A DNA stretch of 64,000 bases from Herbaspirillum sp. ASV7 (GTDB taxonomy: Bacteria > Pseudomonadota > Gammaproteobacteria > Burkholderiales > Burkholderiaceae_D): assembly GCF_016429215.1 (NCBI RefSeq), contig NZ_JAELUH010000025.1:1-64000 (forward strand). Reading direction: 5' to 3'. Under the pieces are notes generated by a model. That model saw nothing but the letters and a program-made list of their open reading frames with translations, was not told the origin of the DNA and made no database searches. Every line of letters starts with the position of its first letter. The stretch's first letter is position 1. This document shows positions 8,521-18,502 of this stretch, piece after piece. The translations under genes and the position numbers were made by a program.

Positions 8521-9884
8521 ATGCAAACGCCGCTTACCGGAGGGCACCTGAACATCAAGCACACCATCCAGCGCGACCTGGCGATCCTGTGGGCCTTCAT
8601 TGCCCTGATCGCCTTGCTGCTCGCTTTTCTGCTCTGGCAACTCAGTCGCCAGGGAGCCGCCGCCCAGGTCGCCCAGGCCAGTCGGCAGTCGGACGTCAGC
8701 TGCGCCGCCATGGGCGCGGGCCTGGCCCATGCGCTGGCCGGCGGGTCCGGCACGGCGCCGTCGCAGACGGTGATGCAGGCGGTGATCGACCTGGCCTTGC
8801 GCGACCAGCCCGGTGTCGAAGGCGGTTTCTGGCGCGAGTCCGATGGCGTCATCGCCTACGCCTTCCCCACCTATGACGGCAGTGGCATCAAGCGCGATGC
8901 GCCCGGCGCCGAGATGGAACGCATCGCTGCGACCGCCCGGCGCGCCCTCGATGGCAATGCCAGCATCACCGATGTGCGCCCCGGCTTGCGCGAGGCGGTG
9001 GTATTCGCCGCCTGCCCGGCCACGGCGGCAGAGCCGCGCATTGCGGCCTGGACGCTCAAGCGCGTCCCGGTGATGAGCGCGTCGGTACTGGACCAGCTGC
9101 TGCTGGCCATCGCCCTGTTGCTGGGTTTCGTGATCGCCTCCGGCCTCTGGCTGGGCGCGACCCTGGCGCGCTGGCGTGGTCAGTCCGAACGGCTGGCCAC
9201 GCAACTGGCGCAGTCGGAACGCCTGGCCACGCTGGGCCGGGTCGCCGCCGGCATGGCCCATGAAATCCGCAATCCCATCGGCACCATGCGCATGAAGGCC
9301 GAGAACGCCCTGGCCGCACCGCCGCAGGTACGCGAGGCGCGCGTGACCAGTGCGTTGGAGACGGTGGTGAACCAGACCGAGCGGCTCGATACTCTGGTGA
9401 GCAGTCTGCTGGCGCTGTCCCAGCCCTTCCAGGTACAACGCCAGGAGGTCGACCTGCACCACTGGCTGGCGCGGCAGCGCGAGACCCACGCCGAACTGGC
9501 CGCCCGCAGCGGCGTGCAGATCGTGCTCGCCGTCGATGGCGTCAGTCTTGCCGACCCTGACATCGCCGCCACATTCGATCCGGTCCAGATGGCGCGCGTC
9601 TTCGACAACCTGCTGCTCAATGCACTGGCCCATTGTGGCCCGGGTGGCCGGATCGAAATCGGCGCCCGTCGTCTTGGCAGCACGCGCCTGCTGCTCTGGG
9701 TGGCCGACGACGGCCCGGGGGTTCCGGTCGAACTGCGCCAGACGCTGTTCGATCCCTTCGTCAGCCAGCGCAGCGGCGGCACCGGGCTGGGCCTGGTGCT
9801 GGCGCGCGAGATCGTGCAGGCGCACGGTGGCCAGATCAGGCTGGTTCCCGCCTCGCAAGGGGCACGTTTCGAGATGGAGTTGCC

Positions 9885-9900
<16 letters not shown>
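8521..9900 (+). CDS. Membrane sensor histidine kinase
   Basis: 459 residues at most. TM helices at about 20-41 and 199-222 enclose a periplasmic sensor with no recognised domain. HisKA follows with phospho-acceptor His247 (AGMAHEIRNP), then HATPase: N box DNLLLNALAHCG, G1 VADDGPGVPVE, G2 GGTGLGLVLAREIVQAHGG. The first ATG has no ribosome site, whereas GGAGGG (8539-8544) lies inside the reading frame just ahead of a CTG, so translation may begin a few codons later. The stop overlaps the response regulator start by 16 bp, so the pair is translationally coupled. Confidence 0.93.
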
Positions 9901-11228
<1,328 letters not shown>

Positions 11229-11238
11229 TGCCGGCGGC

Positions 11239-11571
11239 TCAGTGTGCCGCGCTACTTGAGAAGACGTTGATGACCATCACGCCGGCCACGATCAGTGCAA
11301 TACCGGCCACGGCCGGCCAGTCCAGGCGCTGGCCGTGGATCAGCCAGGCCGCCAGCGTGATGAGCACGATGCCCACCCCCGACCAGATCGCATAGGCCAC
11401 GCTGGTGGGCATGGTCTTGAGTGCGAGCGAGAGGCAGTAGAAGGACACCGCGTAGCCCAGCACCACGATGATGGCGGGCAGCAGGCGGCTGAAGCCCTGG
11501 GAGGATTTCAGTGCGGTGGTGGCGATGACCTCGGCGACGATGGCCACCGAGAGCGAGAGATAGGCAGACAT
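11239..11571 (-). CDS. Small multidrug resistance (EmrE-type) transporter
   Basis: 110 residues, exactly EmrE size, from the ATG at 11571 with an AGGAG site; an upstream ATG at 11601 is less likely. Four TM helices. Glu14 in TM1 (SVAIVAEVIATTALKSS) is the proton/cation-exchange glutamate essential in the family, and TM3 carries AYAIWSGVGIVLITL, matching the EmrE GxG(V) dimer helix. It works as an inner-membrane dimer that exports cationic lipophilic compounds or polyamines in exchange for protons. Convergent with the response regulator gene, 10 bp apart. Confidence 0.94.
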   Translation of the reverse strand: MSAYLSLSVAIVAEVIATTALKSSQGFSRLLPAIIVVLGYAVSFYCLSLALKTMPTSVAYAIWSGVGIVLITLAAWLIHGQRLDWPAVAGIALIVAGVMVINVFSSSAAH

Positions 11572-11700
11572 GAGGGCTCCTGTGATGGAAAGTCGTCTCA
11601 TCCAAGGTCAACGGAGATCGACCAGGATGATCGCTATCGATCATACAGAGGGATGATGGCGTTTCGATGGACTGGCCGGGAGTCGCCCGGGGGCGGAGGG

Positions 11701-12360
11701 CTATCCGGTCGATGAGGCCTGAGCCTGGCCTGCGGCGTCATGCGCTAGCAGCCGGGGGTCGAAGATGCGCGTGGCCAGCGTGGTCAGCCATGCCGATAGC
11801 GCCAGGGCCAGCAGCGCCGGTCCGGGATGGACATGCAGCGAGCTTGCGCTCCCCATGCAGGAGGCTGCCAGGGTGGCGATCACCAGCGGCAGCATGGCGC
11901 AACGGCTGGCCCCGGCCTGCCAGCGCAGCAGCAGGGTGAGACGGCGTGGCGGCTGGCGCCATCCTTGCCATGCCGTCAGCAGCAGCAACGCCATCAGGCC
12001 CAGTCGCAAGAGTGGAAAGAGCAGGGCACCGGTGGCCAGCAGGAGCGCCGCCAGCGGTTCACCGGCGCGCCAGCCGCCACTGATGGCGGCCATCAGCGGG
12101 AGCGGCACCGGTCCGGCCGGTCCATCGGCCACGCTCATCGTCAGCAACCCGGCGGCGCATAAGGCCAGCACGGCCATGGCCAGCAGCATGGCGCTACGGG
12201 TCAGGCTGAGCGTGTGCGCGCGCTGCAGGGGATGGCCGCAGCGCAGGCAGCGCAGGCTATCCATGCTGTCCGGATGGACGCGCTGACATTTGCGGCAGCT
12301 CAGCAATCCCATGTCGCTGGCGCAACGGACGTTGACGGGCATGGTCGAGGGCCGGGTCAC
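11701..12360 (-). CDS. PqiA-domain membrane protein, second of a split pair
   Basis: 219 residues when started at the GTG at 12360, whose last bases form a GTGA overlap with the stop of the preceding pqiA-like gene; an internal ATG at 12342 is the alternative. The N-terminus has two CxxC pairs (SCRKCQ and RCLRCGHPL) forming a zinc ribbon, then four TM helices (about 50-70, 95-125, 140-160, 170-190), which is one PqiA half. In E. coli PqiA these halves are fused in one chain. It probably acts with its partner in envelope lipid transport or stress. No mce (PqiB) gene follows, which is unusual. Confidence 0.85.
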   Translation of the reverse strand: MTRPSTMPVNVRCASDMGLLSCRKCQRVHPDSMDSLRCLRCGHPLQRAHTLSLTRSAMLLAMAVLALCAAGLLTMSVADGPAGPVPLPLMAAISGGWRAGEPLAALLLATGALLFPLLRLGLMALLLLTAWQGWRQPPRRLTLLLRWQAGASRCAMLPLVIATLAASCMGSASSLHVHPGPALLALALSAWLTTLATRIFDPRLLAHDAAGQAQASSTG

Positions 12361-13004
12361 GGCCAGTTGCCATTGTCGTCGAGGAACAGGACCGCTACCA
12401 GGGCGATGGCCAGCAAGCCACTGGCGATGGCGGCGATGCCGATGACGAGCGTCCCCATGGCGCTGGCCTGGTAGAGCGCCAGCAGCATGCCCAGCATGTA
12501 GAGCTCGGTGATGACCCATGGCCGCAGCTGCCGCAACCAGTGCAGCAGGCGTTGGCCGCGCCCTGCCGGGGGCAGCCTGCGCGGCTGGCGCGGGGCGATG
12601 ATCCCGGCCACCATGAGCGAGAGCTCGATGGCTGGCAGCACGATGGTCGTCACCAGCATCAGCAGGGCGATCGGCAACATGCGGCCGGCATGCATCAGTG
12701 CGATGCACCCCCACAGGGTCAGCGGTAGCGGTACGCCCTGCAGGCTGACCTCGGCGATAGGCCAGAGATGACTGGTGACCAGAAAGACGGCGGCTGCCAG
12801 TACCAGGGGCAGTCTCATGTCAGCACCTTTCGCAGGGACGCGATAGAGCAGGGCGTCGCAGCGCTGGCAGAGCGCCGCTTCGCCTTCCAGCAAGAGTGTG
12901 CGCAGGTGGATGCCGTCGCAGTAGGGACAGGCCACCAGGTCCTGCAGGGTCGCTTCGGCGATCCAGGGCGGCGAAGCGGGTGGGTCATCGGTGCGCGCAG
13001 TCAT
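12357..13004 (-). CDS. PqiA-domain membrane protein, first of a split pair
   Basis: 215 residues. The N-terminal zinc ribbon has two CxxC pairs (ACPYCDG, LCQRCDALLYRV), then four predicted TM helices (LPLVLAAAVFLVTSHLWPI, the ALLMLVTTIVLPAIEL segment and two near residues 150-205). This is the first PqiA half-unit. Translation is coupled to the second half through the GTGA junction at 12357-12360. It follows the DUF3313 lipoprotein gene by 15 bp. The probable complex is in the inner membrane and related to lipid trafficking (PqiABC/LetAB), but the periplasmic MCE partner is absent here. Confidence 0.88.
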   Translation of the reverse strand: MTARTDDPPASPPWIAEATLQDLVACPYCDGIHLRTLLLEGEAALCQRCDALLYRVPAKGADMRLPLVLAAAVFLVTSHLWPIAEVSLQGVPLPLTLWGCIALMHAGRMLPIALLMLVTTIVLPAIELSLMVAGIIAPRQPRRLPPAGRGQRLLHWLRQLRPWVITELYMLGMLLALYQASAMGTLVIGIAAIASGLLAIALVAVLFLDDNGNWP

Positions 13005-13019
13005 GGAGTCATGGACCGG

Positions 13020-13667
13020 TCATCGCAGCTGCGCCACCAGCGCATCGGCACCCTTGTCGATGCCCGCCCGGGAGGCACTGAGTGCGCCCATGCTGGCGCC
13101 GATATCCCAGGGTTTGGGGTATTGCTTGCTGATGAAGGCCTTGAGCAGCTTGCGGTCGCGGGCATCATAGATCTCCACGGCATAGATCACCGAGCCGCCG
13201 ATCATGGCTTCGCGGTCGCGCGCATTCTGCACCGCATTGTAGAGACCGCCACCGATGTCGAAACGGGTCAGCGTGGAGAGCACGGCGGTATTGGTCTTGG
13301 CGCCGGTCAGGGTCAGCCGGATCAGCAGGGTATCGTCGCGCGGTGTCTGCGTGAGTGCGAAGCGCTGGCGCAGCGCATCGACGAAGCGCTGCTGCATGTA
13401 GCTGGCCAGCGTCGCCTTGTCGGCATCGCTCATGTCGCCGAACTGGTTGTCGGCACCGCCATAGACGATGACGGGCGCTACCTGCACGCTGCGATAGCGG
13501 CCCCAGTCCACCGGCTGGTCGTAGCTGAAGGGAACGCGGCCGGTGCGGTCGCCGGTGTTGGTGGAGAGCAGTCCGGCCGAGTCGATGCCGGTGTACTTGA
13601 CCGGATCGGAACTGGCGCAGGCCGACAGCAGGGCGCACAGGAGCGCGACGAAGCCGAATCGCTTCAT
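13020..13667 (-). CDS. DUF3313-family outer-membrane lipoprotein
   Basis: 215 residues from the ATG at 13667 (MKRFGFVALLC); a Met six codons upstream is possible. A lipoprotein signal peptide ends in the lipobox LSAC, with Cys17 to be acylated; the following S-S suggests outer-membrane sorting. The body (VDWGRYRSVQVAPVIVY, then IRLTLTGAKTN) matches the DUF3313 family of Proteobacteria, whose function is unknown. First gene of an operon with the two pqiA halves. In classical pqiABC the lipoprotein is PqiC; this one may take that role, but the families differ. Confidence 0.85.
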   Translation of the reverse strand: MKRFGFVALLCALLSACASSDPVKYTGIDSAGLLSTNTGDRTGRVPFSYDQPVDWGRYRSVQVAPVIVYGGADNQFGDMSDADKATLASYMQQRFVDALRQRFALTQTPRDDTLLIRLTLTGAKTNTAVLSTLTRFDIGGGLYNAVQNARDREAMIGGSVIYAVEIYDARDRKLLKAFISKQYPKPWDIGASMGALSASRAGIDKGADALVAQLR

Positions 13668-13759
13668 CGTCAGGATGAATGACATAGGGAGGGTCCTCTA
13701 CAGGATGCGGTACAAGCGCCCGGTCGCACAGGCGCCGGGCGGGACAGGCCATCCCGCAC

Positions 13760-13811
13760 GGTGGCGCGCGCGTTCCCGTCCGGGGGACGATCCGGAAACA
13801 CGCGCGCCACC
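13760..13811. repeat. Long GC-rich inverted repeat upstream of the DUF3313 gene
   Basis: GGTGGCGCGCG (13760-13770) and CGCGCGCCACC (13801-13811) are perfect complements separated by 30 bases. It lies about 93 bp before the DUF3313 start and has no T-run, so it may be leader structure rather than a terminator. Confidence 0.45.
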
Positions 13812-13860
13812 GGCGACAGGGCTGAAGTGACTATAGCAGCTTATCGCCGATTTACAAACC

Positions 13861-13890
13861 AACCAGACGGTTTTTATTGTAACCGTGGTT
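13861..13890. promoter_or_regulatory. TetR-like operator candidate
   Basis: ACGGTT (13867-13872) and AACCGT (13881-13886) form an inverted repeat with an 8-base spacer, flanked by an outer AACC/GGTT pair (13861-13864 and 13887-13890). Sequences of the AAACC...GGTTT type are common TetR sites. It lies between the tetR stop and the DUF3313-pqiA operon, so it could control that operon. Confidence 0.4.
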
Positions 13891-13949
13891 TTCCATCACT
13901 CGTCACTCGTCACTTGTTACGCGGGTGCGGTGTCGCCGGCCGTGGAGGG

Positions 13950-14546
13950 TCAGCGGGCGCGGGGGCTGGTCTTGCTCTTCTGGCTGGCCAGTCGTTTCCA
14001 GTGCGCCTCATCGAGCAGCAGCGCGAAATAATGTTCGCGCTCCTTTTCGCTGAGCGGGCACATGTTGAACAGCGAGGTCCACAACAGCCCGCGGGCCGCG
14101 CTCCAGCGCAGGATGGCCAGGTCGGCGTCGGCGGATTCCTTGCGGATGGCCGCCACGTTGAGGGCCTCGGCATCACGCAGGCCGTCCAGCAACGAGGGCT
14201 GCTCGCCGATGGCGCCGAGGATGGCCAGGGCTACCGACTGCGGTTGCTTGGTGGCCTCGCGCAGGATGGCGATCTGGGTCGCCAGAGAGGGCTCGCCGGA
14301 GCCGCGACCGTCATGGTCCAGGTAGTCGCGGGCGAAGCGGGCGTATTCGCTGCGCTGGTTGTCCAGCAGCGCAATGAGCACGGCCTGCTTGGTACGGAAA
14401 TGATGCAGCACGCCGCCCTTGCTGATGCCGGCCTCGCGCGCGATCGCATCGATGGTCAGCCGGTTGGCGCCGTCGCGGTCGATGACGGCGAGGGCGGCCT
14501 GGATGATGAGCTGCCGGGATTTTTCGGAGCGGGCGGAATTTTCCAT
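13950..14546 (-). CDS. TetR-family transcriptional regulator
   Basis: 198 residues from the ATG at 14546 (MENSARSEKSRQLIIQAAL); a longer reading to 14696 would run through the operator cluster and its extra 50 residues are unlike the family. The HTH is at about residues 12-58 (LTIDAIAREAGISKGGVLHHF). The C-terminal TetR ligand domain follows, basic at its end (KRLASQKSKTSPRAR). Three overlapping or adjacent CGGACAG/CTGTCCG palindromes lie just upstream (14628-14677), probably its own operators and shared with the divergent secreted-protein gene. Confidence 0.92.
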   Translation of the reverse strand: MENSARSEKSRQLIIQAALAVIDRDGANRLTIDAIAREAGISKGGVLHHFRTKQAVLIALLDNQRSEYARFARDYLDHDGRGSGEPSLATQIAILREATKQPQSVALAILGAIGEQPSLLDGLRDAEALNVAAIRKESADADLAILRWSAARGLLWTSLFNMCPLSEKEREHYFALLLDEAHWKRLASQKSKTSPRAR

Positions 14547-14627
14547 AAGCGGCGAGGGGCCTTGAGCGATGCGCGAAGTACGGGACGATAGCGCTATATC
14601 GGGGCCAGCGCAAACCAGCGACACCAC

Positions 14628-14677
14628 GACAGACGCTGTCCGCGAGCGGACAGCCGCTGTCACAGGAACGGACAGCG
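14628..14677. promoter_or_regulatory. Cluster of CTGTCCG/CGGACAG palindromes
   Basis: Three inverted repeats are built from one half-site. GACAG-ACG-CTGTC spans 14628-14640. CTGTCCGC-GA-GCGGACAG spans 14636-14653. CGCTGTC-N9-GACAGCG spans 14655-14677. They lie in the 232-bp gap between the tetR gene and the divergent DUF5666-like gene. This is a strong candidate for cooperative TetR binding. Confidence 0.7.
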
Positions 14678-14778
14678 ACCCTGCTGGAAGATGCATAAGT
14701 CATTGATTTTAAAGGGATGGAGGGCAGGCATGCGGCTTGCAAAGCGATTGATGCCATCCTCATTTCCAAGGAGTTGTC

Positions 14779-15489
14779 ATGAACCGCTTTGCCTCCCGCT
14801 CCCATCCGCTGTGTGCCGTCTTGGCGCTGGCGTGCTTGTCGCTATCGCCGATGCAGCAGGTCCTTGCCCAGCCTGCCGGCCCCGGCCCCGGCCCGGGCCC
14901 CATGCCGCCTCCCGCGACCTACGAGGCTGCCGTGATGGCCCAGCCCCCCGTCGTCGAGGGGCGTATCACCCGCATGCTGATCAATCCCTATGGCGAGGTC
15001 GATGGCCTGCTGCTGGATCAGCGCACCGTGGTCCGCTTCCCGCCCCACCTGTCGGAGCCGATGCAGCGTGTACTCGCGTCGGGCCAATCGGTGCGCGTGT
15101 TCGGCCAGGGCGAAGGCCGCGACACCATCAAGGCCGATGCCATCGTCAACCTGGCCAATGGCCAGACCGTGATCGACAGGCCGCCTCCAGTGGAGGCCAA
15201 CCCACCGCTGCCGCCGCACCTGCGCGCCGCGCAGCTGCAGCAACTGACCGTACAAGGCCGCATCACCCTGGTGCTGGCCGGACCGCGTGGCGAAGCCAAC
15301 GGCGTCATCCTCGACGACGGCAGCATCGTGCGCTTTGCCCCCGACAGCGTGCGCTTCTCGCTGGAACCCGGTACGCCTCTGGCAGCCCAGGGCCTGGGTA
15401 CCCGCAGCCGTTACGGCACCGCCATCGAAGCCATCGCCGTCGGCGCCAGTACGCAGCAGTTGCAGCCGTTGTACAGTCGGATGCCCTGA
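14779..15489 (+). CDS. Secreted protein with two DUF5666-like repeats
   Basis: 236 residues. The signal peptide ends near residue 31 (VLAQP), followed by a Gly-Pro-rich linker of five GP pairs. The mature part holds two copies of a roughly 65-residue beta-rich unit. The first starts VVEGRITRMLINPYGEVDGL and the second TVQGRITLVLAGPRGEANGV; each then has a VRF core and ends near a hydrophobic strand (DAIVN and EAIAVG). They look like small OB-type barrels of the DUF5666 kind, i.e. an internal duplication. Periplasmic or secreted; function unknown. GGAG precedes ATG 14779. It is probably controlled by the divergent TetR. Confidence 0.75.
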   Translation: MNRFASRSHPLCAVLALACLSLSPMQQVLAQPAGPGPGPGPMPPPATYEAAVMAQPPVVEGRITRMLINPYGEVDGLLLDQRTVVRFPPHLSEPMQRVLASGQSVRVFGQGEGRDTIKADAIVNLANGQTVIDRPPPVEANPPLPPHLRAAQLQQLTVQGRITLVLAGPRGEANGVILDDGSIVRFAPDSVRFSLEPGTPLAAQGLGTRSRYGTAIEAIAVGASTQQLQPLYSRMP

Positions 15490-15554
15490 CGCTTCCTGCG
15501 GCGGCGTCACGCCGCCGCAGCCTTCCATCCCATTTCGATAAAGAACAAGAAACC

Positions 15555-15902
15555 ATGTCGCCCAAAGTCCTTCCCATCGTCTTCCTGCTCATCTCCAACG
15601 TCTTCATGACCTTCGCCTGGTATGGCCACCTCAAGTTCGAGAACCGGCCGCTGTACCTGGTGATCCTGGTCAGCTGGCTCATCGCCCTGGCCGAGTACTG
15701 CTTCGCCGTGCCGGCCAACCGCATCGGCCACGAGGTCTACAACGCCGCGGAACTCAAGACCATGCAGGAAGTCATCACGCTGGTGGTGTTCTCGGTGTTT
15801 TCCGTGTTTTACCTGGGCGAGCAATTCACCATCAATCACCTGGTCGGTTTTGCCTGCATCTGCCTGGGCGCCTTCTTCATCTTCAAGGGACCGATAGGAT
15901 GA
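15555..15902 (+). CDS. DUF486-family membrane protein (DMT-like)
   Basis: 115 residues with four TM helices: VLPIVFLLISNVFMTFAWYG, LYLVILVSWLIALAEYCFAV, a third near 75-95 (VITLVVFSVFSVFYLGE) and a fourth at the end (LVGFACICLGAFFIF). The pattern with NRIGHE between TM2 and TM3 is that of DUF486, a small drug/metabolite-type family of unknown substrate. Its stop overlaps the MFS gene start (ATGA at 15899-15902), so the two are translationally coupled. Confidence 0.88.
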   Translation: MSPKVLPIVFLLISNVFMTFAWYGHLKFENRPLYLVILVSWLIALAEYCFAVPANRIGHEVYNAAELKTMQEVITLVVFSVFSVFYLGEQFTINHLVGFACICLGAFFIFKGPIG

Positions 15903-17134
15903 GCACGCGCGGCGCATCGATGGCCTGGCTGGCGCGGCTGAACTTTTGCCTGGCCGACGTGCGCGACGGGCTGGGGCCGTTCCTCGGGGTCTTCCTGATG
16001 GGCCAGGGCTGGGCCGCCGACGATATCGGCTATGTGATGACGCTGGGTGGCATCGCCGGCATGCTGGCCACCACACCGGCCGGCGCCCTGACCGACGCGG
16101 TGCGCGCCAAGCGCCTGGTGGTCGGTCTCGGTTCGGTGCTGGTGGTGGCCGGTTCGCTGTTGCTGCTGGTTGCGCCCGGCTTCACCGTCACCGCCATCTC
16201 CCAGATCGGCACCGGCATCGTCGGTGCCGTGATCGGCCCGGCCATCGCCGGTCTGACCTTGGGCATCGTCGGCCAGCAAGGCTTGCCTGCGCAATTGGGT
16301 CGCAACGAGGCCTGGAACCACGCCGGCAATGTCGTCTCGGCGGCGCTGGCCGGCGCCTGCGGCTATTACTGGGGCTTGCCGGCGGTGTTCGTGCTGATGG
16401 CCCTGATGGCGCTGGCCTCGCTGCTGTGCCTCGCGCGCATCCATCCCGATGACATCGACCACGATGTGGCGCGTGGCCTTGATCCGCAGCGTGCTGCCGA
16501 TGCCGCCCAGGTGTCCACCTGGCGCCTGCTGGTGGGGTCGCGACCGCTGATGCTGCTGGCCTTGGCGATGATGCTGTTCCATCTGGCCAATGCCGCCATG
16601 CTGCCCTTGCTGAGCCAGTCGGTGGTCGCCCGTGGCGGCGCCGATCCGGCCCTCTATACGGCACTGACGGTGATCGTGGCGCAGCTGGTGATGATCCCCG
16701 CAGCGCTGCTGGCGAGCCGCTTTGCGCAACAGCGTGGTTACTGGCTGCCGATCACCATCGCCCTGCTGGTCTTGCCGGTGCGTGGTCTGGTGGCTGGCAC
16801 CTGGGAGTCATCCTGGGCATTGTTGCCGGTCCAGATCCTCGATGGCGTGGGAGCGGGTTTGCTAGGCGTGGCCTTGCCGGGTTCGGTAGCGCGCATCCTG
16901 CAGGGCAGCGGCCATATCAACATCGGCCTGGGTGCGGTGACCACCCTGCAGTCGGTGGGCGCCGCACTCAGTCCGGCCCTGGCCGGCATGGTGGCGCAGC
17001 GCCATGGCTATGGCGCCGCCTTCGCGGTGCTGACCGTGATCGCCTTGCTGGCCCTGCTGGCATGGTGGATGCTGGCCGAGCGACGCGCCCACGATGTGCA
17101 CACCGCATCATCGCCGGAGGCGGCCGGCCGATAG
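15899..17134 (+). CDS. MFS transporter
   Basis: 411 residues, about 11-12 TM helices. The first loop motif A is present in the form GALTDAVRAKRLVVG after TM2, and a central cytoplasmic loop contains HPDDIDHDVARGLD. The sequence has the look of the YfcJ/Bcr-like uncharacterised MFS group (LNFCLADVRDGLGPFLGVFL is its opening helix). It probably exports or imports a small organic molecule using the proton gradient. Coupled to the DUF486 gene and convergent with the XRE regulator gene. Substrate not predictable. Confidence 0.88.
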   Translation: MSTRGASMAWLARLNFCLADVRDGLGPFLGVFLMGQGWAADDIGYVMTLGGIAGMLATTPAGALTDAVRAKRLVVGLGSVLVVAGSLLLLVAPGFTVTAISQIGTGIVGAVIGPAIAGLTLGIVGQQGLPAQLGRNEAWNHAGNVVSAALAGACGYYWGLPAVFVLMALMALASLLCLARIHPDDIDHDVARGLDPQRAADAAQVSTWRLLVGSRPLMLLALAMMLFHLANAAMLPLLSQSVVARGGADPALYTALTVIVAQLVMIPAALLASRFAQQRGYWLPITIALLVLPVRGLVAGTWESSWALLPVQILDGVGAGLLGVALPGSVARILQGSGHINIGLGAVTTLQSVGAALSPALAGMVAQRHGYGAAFAVLTVIALLALLAWWMLAERRAHDVHTASSPEAAGR

Positions 17135-17143
17135 CGGCGCCCT

Positions 17144-17887
17144 TCAATCCTCGGCCGGCCGGCGCAGTTCGACGAACTGGCGTGGTGACCAGGGACGCAG
17201 CGCCACGATCAGCGCCGAGCCGGTGCGACGCGTCAGCGGCAGTGCCAGGTCCTGCTGGTGGGCCGCCAGGAACTCGGCCGAGAGCCGGTTCATGGCGCGC
17301 TGGATGGCGGCATTGCTCTGCTCGGACAGGGTGCCGCTGACCATGATCATCTTTTCCCCCGGCTGGTCGAAGTGGGAATTGAAGAAATCATTGCGCAGCT
17401 GGTCGCGGAAGTATTGCTGGATGGGGCCGCCCGGCAGCCAGGTGAAATCCGGCGACACCCGCACGCGGATGCGGTTGTTGGGCATCAGGTCGAGGATGCC
17501 CAGCTTGTCCAGCCGCGCCAGCTGGCGGATGACCTCGGCGCGGCTGAGGGCAAAGGTGTCCACCATCTCCTCCAGTGACCACTGGTGCAGCGCATGCACG
17601 GCCACCAGCAGCAGACGGGGATCGGCCACCAGCTTCTTTTCCTGCTCCACCGTCAGGCGCGTGGGCACCGGCTGTTCGGCCGCGATCATGCGTGCCAGGT
17701 CGCTGATCTGCATGCCCAGCAGGGTGCAGATCTGGTCCAGCCGCTCCAGCGTGAAACTGCGCTCGGCGAAGACGCGCTTGATGCTGGCCTCGCTCAGTCC
17801 CAGTGATTTGGCCAGCTGCGCATAGGTGATGCCGCGCGCCTTGAGGACGTTCTTCAATGCATTGACCAGCGATTCGGCCTGGGCCAT
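17144..17887 (-). CDS. XRE-type helix-turn-helix transcriptional regulator
   Basis: 247 residues from the ATG at 17887, which follows GGGGGAAG; a longer in-frame reading to 17980 is less likely. The N-terminal HTH_3 domain is at about residues 5-65 (ITYAQLAKSLGLSEASIKRVF, then LDQICTLLGM). The C-terminal part (about 90-245) includes a second possible winged helix (LEEMVDTFALSRAEVIRQLARLD). It resembles Cro/CI-like regulators with long C-termini common in Burkholderiales. Target unknown; the genes after the divergent promoter (18081 on) are the nearest candidates. Confidence 0.88.
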   Translation of the reverse strand: MAQAESLVNALKNVLKARGITYAQLAKSLGLSEASIKRVFAERSFTLERLDQICTLLGMQISDLARMIAAEQPVPTRLTVEQEKKLVADPRLLLVAVHALHQWSLEEMVDTFALSRAEVIRQLARLDKLGILDLMPNNRIRVRVSPDFTWLPGGPIQQYFRDQLRNDFFNSHFDQPGEKMIMVSGTLSEQSNAAIQRAMNRLSAEFLAAHQQDLALPLTRRTGSALIVALRPWSPRQFVELRRPAED

Positions 17888-18080
17888 GTTCTTCCCCCGC
17901 TCACGTGATGATGTCTGGCGGTATTGTATTTCGATACCATCGGCCACGGAAATCGCGTTTTCCGATGAAGTGCTCAACAACAGCGGCGCCCTTGGCTACA
18001 GTGCGTTCCGTCGACACGCCAACACGGCGGCGACAACGGAACGAACAAGACCAATCATCCACGTTTTCGAGGAGCCCATC

Positions 18081-18491
18081 ATGAAGAACCCCCTGCTGCG
18101 TCACCTGACCCTGTCCTGCACCCTGGTTGCTGCCTTGCTGGCCGCGCCGGTCCATGCGCAATCCAATGCCAGCGACGCCTCCGCCGTGTCGGTAGCGATC
18201 TCGGTGCTGGTGCCGGCGGCCTTCATCTCGGAGTCCGGCCACTACGTGGTCAAGGGCGTGGAAGCCTCCGGTCGCGGCACCGTCTACGTGCTGGAAAACA
18301 TCAGCGACGGCGTGCGCGGGTCCATCACCGTGGCCGGCAACGTCAGCGGCGCGGCCTCGGTGGGCGTGGGAGAGTCGGTGAGCTTCGTGACGACCGCCTC
18401 GGGCACGCTGCTGGTGGCCTCGGGCAAGGTGCTGGCGATCATCCCCAATACCCTGGGCCGCGCGCTGCTCAAGAGCGACAAGCTGTCCTGA
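18081..18491 (+). CDS. Small exported protein of unknown function
   Basis: 136 residues. The start at 18081 is preceded by CGAGGAG. The signal peptide ends VHAQ (about residue 25). The mature part is a single beta-rich domain (SGHYVVKGVEASGRGTVYVL, then VGVGESVSFVTTASGTLLVA) rich in Val, Ser and Gly, with no recognised catalytic motif. It is followed 11 bp later by the DUF2145 gene, with which it is regularly paired as far as I recall, suggesting a common envelope function. Confidence 0.8.
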   Translation: MKNPLLRHLTLSCTLVAALLAAPVHAQSNASDASAVSVAISVLVPAAFISESGHYVVKGVEASGRGTVYVLENISDGVRGSITVAGNVSGAASVGVGESVSFVTTASGTLLVASGKVLAIIPNTLGRALLKSDKLS

Positions 18492-18502
18492 GGAGACCGG
18501 CC

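Noticed and set aside
12357..12360. Frameshifted single pqiA gene
   Set aside because: The GTGA overlap and complete zinc ribbons in both halves look like two intact coupled genes.
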